A stretch of 64,000 bases of DNA from Tetracentron sinense (Eukaryota > Streptophyta > Magnoliopsida > Trochodendrales > Trochodendraceae). Where the stretch lies: positions 10,010,041-10,074,040 of the forward strand of contig CM026562.1 in NCBI GenBank assembly GCA_015143295.1. The letters run 5' to 3'. Each line of letters begins with the position of its first letter. Within the stretch, counting starts at the first letter, position 1. This document shows positions 10,351-22,199 of the stretch, one piece after another. The notes beneath the pieces are model-generated. The model was not told where the DNA came from. It searched no databases and saw only the letters and a list, made by a program, of their open reading frames with translations. The position numbers were made by a program, and so were the translations under genes.

Positions 10351-13300
10351 ATGAATAAATTTCTTATTTGGAATATTCGTGGTATAGGCAATCTTGCTTC
10401 AAAAGCTCGACTAAAACAGTTGATTTCTTCAAATCATATTGACTTATCGGCCATTATAGAACCAAAAAAGAATAAGGATATTCTTCAAGAAGTCTGTTCT
10501 TTTATTAATATGGACTCTCATTTAGATGCCTAATTTTCTCATGTTAAAATTTGGCTTTTTTGGAAAAAACATCTTCAAGTACAATATGTTTCAACTTCTG
10601 ACCAAATGCTTGTAGTTGATGTTTCTTCTATAGAATTTAACACTGTTAGATGTGCTTTCATTTATGCTAAATGCACTAGAAGGGAACGGTTGTTGCTCTG
10701 GGAAGATCTTTGTGTGGCCTTTTCAGCATTTTCAGGTCCTTTTTTCATAGGTGGTGACTTTAATGCTATCTCAGCCTCTCTGATGAAAAGCTAGGTGGCA
10801 GAGAGGTTAACATGGACTCTATGGAGGATTTTAATAATATGATTCATGCTTTGGGTCAGATGGATATGGGCTTCTCAGGTAATAGGTTCACTTGGTTCAA
10901 CAACCAGGTAGGTATGCATCGTATTTATGCCCGTTAAAATCGTATTTTGTTTAACCCTGCCTGGACTAATAATTTCAATTTTTCCTCGGTTAAACATCTA
11001 TCTAGAATTGCTTCGGATCATGCTTTGATTTTATTAGAGTTTGGTAACAATCTAACTAGAAAGCCCTCATCTTTTAAATTTCAGCAAATGTGGATTATTC
11101 ACTCGGATTTTTCCAGACTTGTTTCTGAATCGTAGGGGCCTCCTATCTTAGTCAATCCACTCATATCTTTTTTCCTTAAACTTAAAAAGCTAAAGAATTC
11201 ATTAAAAACTTGGAATAGAGTAGTCTTTGGTAACATTTTTCATAAAATTAACTCTCTTAAGAGCCAAATTGCTGAATTGGAAGATGATATTCAAAGATCC
11301 TAGGATGCTGTTAAAAATAACTCTTTATCTAACCTCAAAGTTGAATTGCAGACTCTGCTTCTTTATAAAGAAATATTCTGGAGACAAAAATCTAGAGTCC
11401 AATGGCTTAAAAAAGGTGATAATAAAATGAAATTCTTTCATTTGATCACTAAATCTAGAAGAGAGTGTAATTGCATATCTAGAATTAAAGATGCTCAAGG
11501 CAATTGGCTAGAATCTCAAGAAGATAAAGGAAATGAAGCGGTTAATTTTTTTAGAAATTTGCTTTCTTCTGATAATACTATTTTTGATAATAATATTTAC
11601 ATCATATTCCTTGTATCATTTATGAGGAAAACAGTAATTCTATATCTTCTCTTCCCTCTCTAGAAGAAGTTAAAAAAGTGGTTTTTAGCATGTTTGCGGA
11701 TAGTGCTTCTGGTCCTGATGGAGTTTTGGGACATTTTTTTCATTCATGTTGGAATATTATTGAGGAAGACTTATTTCATGTTATTTCTTATTTCTTCTTG
11801 GCTGTTGAAATTCCTAGAGCTATAAATGCTACAGCCATTGCATTAATTCCTAAATGCAACTCTCCTATGACATTTTTGGATTTCAGACCTATCAGCTTCT
11901 GTAATTTTCTTTATAAGATTATATCTCGTATTTTGGCTGATTGTATTGGTTTATTACGTCCTAACCTTATCTCTGATGAGCAAAATGCATTTTTTAAAGG
12001 TAGAAATATTTTAGATAATGTTAGTATAGCGTAAGAGATGGTGCAAGACATTGATAGGAAAAGTTTGGGAGGTAATGTTATTTTTAAACTTGATATGCCT
12101 AAAGCTTATGATAGAATGAAATGAAACTTTATATTTTTTGTCCTTAAACAGATAGGCTTTAAAGAGGATTCCATTAGATTGATTCGTGGTTGCCTTATTA
12201 ATCAATCATTCTTTAATCTTATTAATGGTTGTCTTCAAGGTTTTTTTCAGAGTTCGCGGGTCTTCACCAAGGTGACCCTTTATTTCCAGCTATCTTCATC
12301 ATTGCAGAAGTACTTAGTAGGGGTTTAAAAAACATATCTGAGAGTCTTTCATCTACTTATAAATTAGGGAGGTACGGTATTCCTGTTTCTCACCTTCTTT
12401 TTGCTGATGATACCCTCATTTTTTGTAATGGTAGGAAGCAGAATATTAAAAATAAATTTGATTTCATTACAGAATATGAGAAAGCTTTTGGGTAATTAAT
12501 TAATAGAAATAAAAGTTCTTTCTATTGTTCTGATAAGATAAATAGAATGAATAGATAATATTTCTAATTGGGTGGGTATCCCAAGGAAAAAATTCCCTTT
12601 TATTTATTTAGGATTCCCTCTTTATAAAGATCGCCTTAAAAAGATTGACAAAATCTCTTTTAAGGTAGAAGGTTGGAAGGCAAAACTTTTATCATCAGGG
12701 GGTCGGCTTACTTTGATTAAACATGTCTTAGCCTCTATGCCCACCTATCTCTTTGCAGGCATCCATGTGCCCAAAGGGATTATTTATCAGATTGATAGAA
12801 TTATGGCAAAAAAAAATTAGAACAATATGAATGAAGCTAGGAAACGTCATTGGATTAACTGGAATACTTGTACCCTTCCCCAGTTGGAAGGGGGTCTTGG
12901 TATTTGTAAAATGAATGATTTTTCTAATGCCCTTAGAATGAAACAAGTTTGACATGTTTATCAATCAAATAATCTTTGGTCAAACTTTTTCAAGAATAAA
13001 TTTCAATTTAGTCATATTTGGCATGCTTCTTATAACTCTGGTGCTTCAAAAACCTGGATCAAAATTAGCCAATTGTGTAAAGATGTGATATATAAATGTA
13101 CTGCTTTAATTGGAAATGACTACAAGATAAACTTCTGGTAAGACTGTTGGTTTAGAGAGGTTCCTTTAAGTGATTTTGCTATTTATCCTCCCTAGTCTTT
13201 TCTTTTTATTTCAGACATGCTTGATTCTAATCATAATTGGGATTCCTTTCTTGTTAATGAACATATTTATGATCATCTGAAATAAGACATTAGAGCTACA

Positions 13301-14400
13301 GGTTTTTTTACTTCTGATTTTGATGATATTTTTATCTGAAATCCAAGTCCGAATGGCAAGTTTACAGTTAAATCTGCTTGGGAATCTATTAGAATAAGTA
13401 ACACCTGTAATGACTGGAGTAGGAATATATGGAACTCTATTCTCCAACAAAAATTCAGATCTTTGGGTGGAAGGTAATGTATGGTGCTGTATCGACAGTA
13501 ACTTGATCCAATCTACAGGTATTCCTCTGGTCAGTCGTTGTTATTGTTGTAATTCCGGTAACATAGAAACTTTGTCTCACCTTCTTTATCTAAGTGATTT
13601 TGCAGCTAGAATTTGGAGATATTTTACTAGGTTTTGTTCCATTGCCCTTCAGCCCAGTGACTCAATTCAATGCTTTCTTAAGTGATGGTTCAGAGCCCCT
13701 GAGAGAAATCACAATGTCATCTACACTTTACTCCCTCTTATTATTATTTGGGAAATTTGGAAGGAGAGATGCTCGAGAAGATTCAAGAATGTTAGAAAGC
13801 CTCTAGACATCATCATTGCTCGAATTAAAGCTTGGCTAGTGGACTTGGGGGAAATTCCCTCCAAAAAAAGACTGGACACCTATCTTTTTGGCATTGGGAC
13901 TCCTCCTCCTCAGGTCAGAAATCATATTTCTGACTCAGCCTCTTCCAGGTAATATAAAGCTTAATGTGGATGGAGCCTCTAGAGGTAACCCTAGGTTAGT
14001 TAGTGGAGGAGGAATCATTAGAGATCTGAATGATGATATGTTAGCCAACTTCTTCTCATTTTATGATCATGCTACCAGCTATATTGCCGAAACTAGAGCC
14101 CTCCTTAATGGTTTATCGCTCTATCATTCCATGGGTTTTACTCAGATTGAGGTAGAATCTAATTCTAAAACTCTTGTTCATGCATGGAATGGAAAATGCC
14201 ATCACCCTTGGTCTGCCTGATATTGGAATCAAAGAATTAAAAGAATCAACAAAATTTTCTCGACTTTTACCCACATTTATAGAGAAGCAAACCAGGTTGC
14301 TGATTTCCTTGCTAACTACGGGTGTGATATTCAAGGTTTGGGTTTGATTCAGAATTTACAGGACAATTCTCTTAATCTTAGGGCTCTTATCTTTCTGGAT
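10351..14400 (+). pseudogene. LINE ORF2 (endonuclease / reverse transcriptase / RNase H), broken
   Basis: ATG 10351 opens MNKFLIWNIRGIGN, the start of the apurinic-type endonuclease; GGDFNAI follows near 10750-10775 and SDHALILLEF near 11010. The reverse transcriptase region shows SASGPDGVLGHFF (about 11705), ALIPKCNSP and DFRPISFCNFLYKIISRIL (about 11840-11940), FAGLHQGDPLFPAIF (about 12250, normally QGDPLSP) and the catalytic box FADDTLIF (about 12400). A zinc-binding Cys/His stretch (CYCCNSGNIETLSHLL) is at 13540-13590 and a plant-type RNase H (LNVDGASRGNP ... AETRALLNGL) at 13955-14120. At least ten stops or frame changes interrupt it. Confidence 0.85.
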
Positions 14401-14484
14401 AAAGTGGGCCTTGGTCAAATTAGAGTATTTTGTTTAGTTTGTTTTGGGTGGGGGTTTTTAATTCCCTCTTCCCTCTTTTGTATC

Positions 14485-14640
14485 TTTGTAGGGGTAAGGT
14501 TTTATGTCACCCCGATGTTTTTGAATCTTTGTAGGGGTAAGGTTTTATGTCCCCCCCTCCTTTTTGTAGGGGTAAGGTTTTATCTCCCCCCACCCCCCCC
14601 CCCCCATTTCTTTTTATTAATAAACCGGTAGGGGTCTACC
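14485..14640 (+). repeat. LINE 3' UTR: triplicated GGGGTAAGGTTTTAT motif and poly-C
   Basis: TTTGTAGGGGTAAGGTTTTA occurs at about 14487, 14530 and 14563, spaced about 35-43 bases, then a C-rich run (14585-14606) and AATAAACCGGTAGGGGTCTA. The truncated LINE copy at 28500-28600 has the same order with a single motif and a longer C-run. Confidence 0.85.
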
Positions 14641-16292
14641 AAACCCCCCACTCCTTCTGAGTAGCTTTTATTTGAAAAATAAAATAAAAAACTAATTTAG
14701 TTAATTAATCAAAAGGCTAACCTATAAAACAAATTATCCAAACAATAGAGCCAATCTAAAAAAACAGATTTTGAAAAGCAGAATTTTAAAATGGCCGAAA
14801 GAGAACTATCTTATTTATAGTACCAATATCTATTGGACTTAATACTAACTTAACCACGTATTTCTAACCTAACCACATTTTTTTTTACAGATTATAAATT
14901 AAAAGAAATGCAAACTTAATCAACTAATCTACTTAACAAAATAATAAAGAAAAGGATAGGAGATTCACCTGCTACTGTCGTCGAGAATGAGGAAGGGATA
15001 TGTGGACGTTATTGGTGCGTGAAGAAGGCTGCGAGGTGGCTGTTCTAGGTGTGCCAAGCGAGGACCCTTCAAGGAGGGTTATTGGAGTTACCGACTGAGC
15101 ATGGAGGGGACGAAAGATGGTGAGGCGTAGCTACTGTTTGGGCCGCAGACCTGGGCATACACAGGACTGTTTTGGGCTGGTATTTTAGGTGGGAAAGTGA
15201 ACTGAGGAAAGGGCTAGACAGGGGTTGATTGGGGTGGCCTTGGGTGTGGTTAGGAACTGAAATAGGGGTGGTTTCAGGTGTACCTTCCTTTTTTTTCTCT
15301 TCTTCTTATTTGCTCTACAGGTGGCTACTAAAGCTACGATAGGAGGCTCGAATCATGAGTTTTACTGGGGCTATTTTAGGACTGCTAATGTGGTGGCTGT
15401 TAGAAGCACTATTGTTGGTCCAGATCTGAGATAGAGGGACAAGGGGACTGCTTGTTCTCTTTGTTGGCCACACCAGAGAAGAAGAACAAGGTAGAGAGTG
15501 GTGTGTTGCCGAGAGTGCATGCAAGTGATGTTAGGCTATTATATGGACGGTTTGAAGGTTGCTTTGGGGCTAGTTTAAAGGGTTGTGAATGATCTAAGTT
15601 TGCTTCAAAGCTATACACCGACTAGTATATTTAGACTCTTTAAGGCTTGTAGCATGGTTTTTGAATAAACAAGGGGTAGGTGAGGCCCTCAAAATAAAGT
15701 GGGAGTCAACCCATAGGGTGTAGAAGATATACAAAGGCAGCTAGAAACAAGAGAAGTAGGGGAGGCAGAGGGCAAACCTACGCACTTCCATTTTTGTGCA
15801 AGGGCAGGTTTACAATCAGGTTTTAGGTCCAGGTAGACATGAAAGGGGAAATGAGTTTGGTTCATGGACAATGGGTCATGGGAATGAGATTTTGGACCAT
15901 GGATTATGAGCTAACGCATCTTGGGCTTGAGGATTTGGGCCAAAGGCTTGGGCCTAGTGTCTTAGCCATGGCTTTGGGTTTGAACTTAAGGGCTAGGCCT
16001 TAGGCTCTTGGGAATGGACCTAGGGCTAGCTTTAGTTGGACCTAGGGTTACACCTAGGGTTAGGGTTAGACTAGGGTTTGACCTAGGGTTAGGCCTATGG
16101 CTAAAACTAGGGCCAGGTTAGGGCTAGACTAGGGTCAAATAGGGCTAGGACTAGCAACGGTTTAGGGCTTTAGGGTTAGGCCCTTGTTGAGGTTAGGGTT
16201 GGTTCTAGGGTAAGCCTAGGGCAAGCTAACCATGGTTAGGGTCATTAATCATGGTTAACAATGAGGTGTAAAAATTGGGTGCTTACAATCAT

Positions 16293-16757
16293 TACTAGAG
16301 TTGGGAAAGTTGGGTATCGAGTTGCCCTACCTCCTCATATGATGGCTATCCATAATGTATTTCAAATTTCCATGTTGAGGAAATACATTCCAGATCCATC
16401 TCATGTTATTGATCTTGAACCGTTGGAGATTCCTGACGATTTGATTCTAGTTGAGCCACCAACTCAATTTTTGAATCGAAAGGAGTAAGTCCTTCGCACG
16501 AAGACAATTTGCTTGGATCTCCTGCCTTAGCAACATCATTTTGTAGAGGAAGCCACATGGGAATGTGAAGATGAAGTTTGAGAAAAATATCCTCACCAAT
16601 TTATGTAATCTTGTAAATTTGAGGACAAAATTCTAATAAAGGGGGGAGGATGTAGAGACCCAAACTTTCATGTATTAATATTTGTGCAATTAAATAATAT
16701 TCTTGGTAATTATGTCAAATTACTGCATTGAATTTTTTATATAATTTAAAATTGATG
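16293..16757 (+). pseudogene. Chromovirus A part 2: integrase end, polypurine tract and start of the 3' LTR
   Basis: Continues 8318 directly: TRVGKVGYRVALPPHM, then NVFQISMLRKYIPDPSHVID and LEIPDDLILVEPPTQFL, the conserved C-terminal end of Tekay-type polyproteins (compare 36790-36960). A frame stop is at 16486. The polypurine tract AAAGGGGGGAGGA is at 16638-16650 and the LTR begins TGTAGAGACC at 16651. The LTR is cut at TGATG (16753-16757) by solo LTR 2 and resumes at 28368. Confidence 0.85.
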
Positions 16758-17415
16758 TGTAAACACCCAATTTCTACACCCCTGCCTTAACCAGGGTTAT
16801 CACCATTAACCTTGGTTATCCCTAGCTAAGCCCCAGTCAAATCCTAGCCTTAGTCAAACCCTAGGCAAACCCTAAGTCAAACTTGAGCAAACCCTAAACC
16901 CTAGGCCTAACCCTAGGTGCACCCCAATCAAACCCCAGGCCTAACCCTAGGACAAACCCTAATCCTAGGTAAACCCTGGTCAAACCCTAGTCGAGCCCTA
17001 GGCCTAACCCTAGGTAAACCTGATTAAACCCTGGTCAAACCCTAATTCAGCCTTAAGGCCCAAAAACCCTCAAAACTGAAGCCTAAAACCTTTGTGGGTC
17101 CAAACAGTAGGCCTACATACCTTAGAGACCGTTGCAGAGGGCCTCACCACCCAAAAATTCAAAATTCTGTAATGGCGGTAATAACATTATCACCATTACT
17201 ATGTATGGCAAAGCTACAGTGAAATAAAGTTAAGTGCAAAGGGGTGTGTCCCGTTTTAGCAAAAAACTGAGAATGGCGGTAGAATAACTACCGCCATTAT
17301 TGGATTTCCTGCAAATCTGCAGCTGGCCACCCCTTGGACCACTATGCTCCGCCTCCCTACTGTCTGCCATGCCTGTAGGAGTTCCCAAACTGCCCCAGGG
17401 TCCTCCCTCTTCATC

Positions 17416-17423
17416 TATAAAAT
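17416..17423 (+). promoter_or_regulatory. TATA box of solo LTR 2
   Basis: CATCTATAAAATCCC after the CCTCCCTCTTC tract; position matches the boxes at 1835 and 58509. Confidence 0.65.
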
Positions 17424-18348
17424 CCCACCTCCTCCATGGGTTTAAGGATTCGAAAAAACCCATATCAAACCTCTACTCGAGTTCGGACAGCCCCACTCCA
17501 ACCTTGCATTCCACTTGAGCTCGATCTTTAGACCTTCCAGTAGTGCCTCAGGCCTCACCCAGGTCCACCACCCTACACCATAGTAGCCACAACCTCTTCC
17601 ACCGTGGTTGAAGCTCCATCGGTAGCACCCTCCTATCCCCTTATTCTTTTATGTTCTAGCATTATAAGGGACCCTTGGTCATGTTCTAGGGGTCCCCTAT
17701 TTACTTTCATTTGGTTATAGCACTTCCAAGCCAAGGATAGGGTTCCTCCCACCTTCCTCATAGGTGTGGGGGAATACCCTTGAGGTTAAAGCCATGGGTG
17801 CAAGCCCCCACTATCACAGAACTCCCCTCTAGGTTCTGGGGGTTCCTTAAGCCATGAGGGAATCCCTGGAACTCAACTGGTACAACACTTAGTAGGAAAA
17901 TTAGTATTCTGGAAATTTTCCAGGATTGGCGGTAGAATAATTACTGCCATATCTAGGGTCTTCCTTTGTAGCCCTGTAACACCCCTTTTTGGTGGGCCCT
18001 GGTCCAATCCAGGGCCATGATTTAACCCCTCAGGTCCTTAGCCATCTCCCTTCGTCATTCCAGGTTGCTCATAGTTGCCTAAACATGGTTAACAGGTCTT
18101 AAAATAAAGGTTAGCAGAATGGCGGTAGTCCCTCTACCGCCATTTCAGATTACCAAGTGCAATGCCTTTGGGCCAACGCCAAGCCCATTCCAGACCATGT
18201 CCAGGGTCCACTTGAGGTCCAGGACCTTCCCTGGAGTACACTGACCAACCCTGATGGGTCATTGACCTTTGGGTTAGCTCCTAACTAGACCCCTAACCCA
18301 TGGTTAGTTTGACCTAACCCCGGTTAGCAACCCTGACCTTGTTCAAAC

Positions 18349-20628
18349 TATAATGACCCCAAAATCCTACAAGGCTAAAATAGGACTTTGGAATCGACAC
18401 ATTTCCTTAACCTGCTTAAAATTCATACATACAAGGCATACTAACATGAGTCTCCAAATATGAGGATAATAAAATTTGATTATAAACTCAAACCATCCTG
18501 CTCAAGTCCATGGCCAACATATACAACTCACTATAAACAAAATAGTCTGATACACAACTATAAAGAAGTCTAATAAGCAACATCTTCTAAGAGTCTATTA
18601 CAAATCTCTTAACCAAAACAACATATAAACTAATAGGGGTAACCATCAAAACCCTTGGCTCCCTCCTCGGAAGGCTCACCTTCTCCTCCTCCTTCAACGT
18701 AAACCTCCTCAATCCACGGCTCCGCTATGTGCTCCTGCTCTAAACCTGCCAAGACAAAAGTTTGGCCGAGTACAAAAGTACTCGGTATATATAAAATCCA
18801 ACCAACAACATAGTATACCTGCACTTAGTTAGAACCATATCCAATAACATAATCAGAGTGCGGAAGAACATGTGCTCATATACATCATATCATCACCTTG
18901 ACTCGTGTACTTGTGAGAACCTTAGACTTATAAGACAATATACTTATGAGATGCTTATGCTTATAAGACCACGTGCTTGTTAGATGCTTATGCTTATGCA
19001 TTAGTCCGATCATACACTTAATCAGATCCCTCATTGGGCTTATTTAGAATGACAGGTGTATGCAATGTTTATGCTAATGAGTCTTAATTCAGAACATGCA
19101 CTTATTCAGATCCCTCATTGAGCTTATTCAGAACATCAGGCATCTGTAATGCTTATGCTTGTGATTCACATGTGTGACTTGTGAGACTCTTATCTTAACA
19201 TACATGTGCATTTGTGAATAAGTGTCGCAATTAACAATCGAGTTGGTAATCGTTTAGATTCCAATCTCCCACCATGGAAACTCCACTATGTTGTCCCATA
19301 CCATATAGTTAAAGAATTCCCGATTTGAAAGATTTTCCTCTAAATTCTGACCTTCCCGAATATCGATTACCATGCAAATAATTAAGCATAACTTAACAAA
19401 CATTCACATATAAATACCCTATCATGATTCTTAGCATAATTCATTATCAATTTACAACAATTCCATAGTACCATATTAGTATTTAACCTCTCAAGCATTT
19501 CAACAAACACCTTGGGTGCGTAGTTTATGAATACACTGCCCTTTCTCATTTCTAACATTTTACCACACCATAATCCATCCATACAATCCAAATATAATCC
19601 ACATCCAAACATTCATCCCATCCTCCATAGTATTTCGCATCCTCCATACATTTCATCCATATTATTAAACCCCATTTCCATCCATAACAGCTTAATTCAT
19701 ACAAAATTAGGGAAAACATATCCAATTTCTATTTCTATCATTTCTATTATACTAACATTCACAAAACATCATAAGGGTTTATTTGGATAGTATATATACC
19801 TTAGGGATCCTTTCCTTGGATCCAAATCGCTCCCAAGAAGCTTTGAGGAAGATCTCCAAGCTCTCCTTGCAATCTCCTTCTCCAAGCAATTTCTCCCTCA
19901 AAATCGTAGGTTTCCTCTTTTCCTTTGCCAATTTAGGTTAGAAATGGTTTAGAACCCTAAAAGCCTCGAAATAGAACCCTTATTTATAGCCCTAACGGTT
20001 ATAAACCCAAAAATACGACTTTTTAAAAAAATCTGGATGCGCGTGCAATTGATCGCACCTTTGGTGTAATTTATCGCACTTAGACGTGAAAGAAAATAAA
20101 AAAAACTCGCCTGAATGCGATCAATCATAGAAATTTGTGATAGATCGTAGCCCTTCTTTTCAGATTCCGACTGATTTTTACCTCTTTTTGATATTTTGAT
20201 CATCACTTTTGAGTCACTTATCATATTTTGACGATTCAACTTGCGTTGAACTCGTCTTTTAAAGGGGAACAATTTTGTATCAAATGGACAAATCCTAAAT
20301 TTGAGTTTTTAATAGTCTAAATGAGATCTATAGCAGACTAGTCTACAATTTCAGTAGACAAATCTGGAAAAACATGAAACATGAACCTCGAAAAGGGTTC
20401 CAATACCTTTCTAATGATTCAAAAATCATTCAATTCCGATAAGCGGTGACAAAACTAGAGATTCCTAAAGTTGAGGGTATGTTATGACATCCCTTTTCTT
20501 TACAACTTGATTAAACCTTGATCACACCACACTAGTTAAATATTATTAAATAAGCATTAAAACATCACAATGACTATTATACCCCTAATACTTGCATAAA
20601 AATCATGAAAAAGATTCGAGTCTCTACA
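18349..20628 (-). repeat. 3' LTR of element B
   Basis: On the - strand it starts TGTAGAGACTCGAATC and ends GGGGTCATTATA. It is highly similar to 25457-27820 along its length; the other LTR is about 84 bases longer, partly from extra sequence near 27240-27300 and 27500-27550. The ends here are TG...TA. Confidence 0.92.
19980..19990 (-). promoter_or_regulatory. TATA box of the element B LTR
   Basis: Minus-strand GCTATAAATAAGGG. Upstream of it on that strand (plus 20040-20160) is a cluster of GCGATC / GATCGCA words. The partner LTR has GATAAATAGGGG at about 27090-27102 with a stronger GCGATCGATCGCA cluster at 27150-27305. Confidence 0.6.
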
Positions 20629-20641
20629 TCCTCCCCCCTTA
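20629..20641 (-). other. Polypurine tract of element B
   Basis: Minus-strand AAGGGGGGAGGA directly before TGTAGAGAC. The same tract precedes the LTRs of A (16638-16650) and C (37180-37194). Confidence 0.85.
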
Positions 20642-20735
20642 AAAAAATTTCATCCCCGAAATTTACGTACCTTAGGTGAACAAGTGCGAGTATTTTTCGC
20701 GGACCTCAGCTTCTCTCTCCCAAATAGCCTCTTCT

Positions 20736-22170
20736 CTAGAGAGGCTTCCATTGCAAGAGTACAATAGGAATGACCTCAGAACACAAGACTTGCTCCTTCC
20801 AGTCCAAGATTTGAGCCGGTTGCTCCACTAGAGTCAAATCTTCCCGAATTTCCAACAGTTTCAAATCAATGACGTGTGAAGGATCCGAAATATACTTCCT
20901 CAACATAGAGATGTGAAAGACATTATGCGCACTTGCCATGTGAGGTGGTAAGGTGACCTGTTAAGCAACTTCTTTGACCCGGGTGATGATCTCAAAAGGA
21001 CCCACATATCTCGGATTGAGCTTGCCCCGCTTGCCGAATCTCATCACTCCCTTCGTAGGTGAGATCTTGACAAACACAAAATCTCCGACTTGGAACTCAA
21101 GATCTCTCCTACAAGTATCGGCATAGCTCTTCTGCCTACTCTGAGTTGCTTTCAACCTCTCTCTGATCAACTGAACTTTATCCACAGTCTGACCAACGAG
21201 CTTGGGACCCAGAAGCTTCCTCTCACCAACTTCATCCCAACACAATGGTGATGACAAAACCTCCTATAGATGCCTCAAACGGCACCATCTGAATACTCGC
21301 TTTATAGCTATTGTTGTAGGCAAATTCAACCAACGGTAGGTGATCATCCCAACTACCTTGGAAGTTCAACATGCAAGCTTGTAGCATGTCCTTTATAATC
21401 TGGTTTACCCTCTCAGTTTGCCCATCTGTTTGCGGATGAAATGTCGTACTAAAATCCAAATGGAAACCCATGGCTTGCTGAAAACTCTTCCAAAATCTGG
21501 ATGTAAATCTCGGGTCTCGATTAGATACAATACTGACTGGCACTCCATGCAAACGGGCTATCTCCTTGATATATAGGTTGACCAACTGGTTAGAGTTAAA
21601 AGTAGTCCGATACGGAAGAAAATGAACCGACTTAGTCAATCGGCCGACCACAACCCAAATGGCATTAAAGTTCTTCACTGTCCTTGGCAAACCAATAATG
21701 AAATCCATGAAGATATTTTCTCACTTCCACTCGGGAATAAGAAGTGACTGATGGAGTCCAACCGGTCTCCTATGTTCGGCTTTTACTTGCTGACACACCA
21801 AACACTTGGATACGTAGGTAGCCACATCCTTTTTCATACCCTTCCACCAGAAATACTTTTTGAGGTTCTGGTACATCTTAGTACCTCCCGGATGGACAGT
21901 GTACTTGGACTTTTATGCTTCATCCAGAATCTCCCTTCTTAAATCTTCATTATCCGAAACACAAAATCTACCATTGAAAGAGATTCCATCATCTCTCCAA
22001 GAGAAATCCTCAAACCCGGTGCTAATCGACTTGTTCATAACAGCGTGCAGTTCTCCATCATTGCACTGCAGGTCTTTAATCCTATCCAATAAGGTTGGCC
22101 TGACCATAATGTTAGCCAACAAAGCTCCAGACGCTCCAACATTGAAACCCGTATCAAGGCTAGACACTTC
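20736..22170 (-). pseudogene. Element B integrase region
   Basis: On the - strand: N-terminal part near 22167-21860; core 21708-21232 beginning MDFIIGLPRTVKNFNAIW, with LTKSVHFLPYRTTF, SIVSNRDPRFTSRFW, HPQTDGQTERVNQ and LPLVEFAYNNSY; C-terminal part 21257-20961 (ADTCRRDLEFQVGDFVFVKI, RYVGPFEIITRV) and 20939-20736 (HNVFHISMLRKYISDPSHVI). Integrase inserts the cDNA copy. Family members normally have SDRDPRF at the second catalytic aspartate; here it reads SNRDPRF, and VDRLTKS reads VGRLTKS. These changes and frame breaks indicate inactivity. Confidence 0.88.
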
Positions 22171-22199
22171 TTCAAGTAGCTTCCATTCTTAGACCATCA

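Larger units (their letters stand above)
8480..14691 (+). mobile_element. L1-type plant LINE, near full length, degenerate
   Basis: Non-LTR retrotransposon with ORF1 (DUF4283-like), ORF2 (endonuclease, reverse transcriptase, zinc-binding region, RNase H) and an A-rich tail (about 14671-14691). The possible target duplication CTAAATTAGTT (8469-8479) / CTAATTTAGTT (14692-14702) matches at 10 of 11 bases, so the 5' boundary is tentative. It inserted into solo LTR 1. The 3' untranslated region carries three GTAGGGGTAAGGTTTTAT repeats and a poly-C run, shared with the truncated copy at 28396-28632. Confidence 0.88.
8319..16287 (-). mobile_element. Solo LTR 1 of the Tat-like family, interrupted by a LINE
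   Basis: Begins TGTGAGCACGAATTTTACTC and ends AAAAATTGGGTGCTTACA, i.e. the family LTR in reverse orientation. It is flanked by a perfect 5-bp duplication ATCAT (8314-8318 and 16288-16292). Removing the LINE leaves about 1.75 kb. The right part (about 15950-16260) is dense in CCTAGGGTTAGG words and ends with AACCATGGTTA. No gag/pol lies inside, so this is a solo LTR left by recombination, or an LTR-only derivative. Confidence 0.85.

Noticed and set aside
16000-16260. Interstitial telomeric repeat (CCTAGGGTTAGGG words)
   Set aside because: Words are irregular and interspersed, and are part of the Tat-like LTR in all copies; there is no run of the plant telomere unit TTTAGGG.
18630-18824. 64-codon frame with acidic C-terminus on - strand
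   Set aside because: Inside the element B 3' LTR; the corresponding segment of the 5' LTR (25740-25930) has indels that break the frame.
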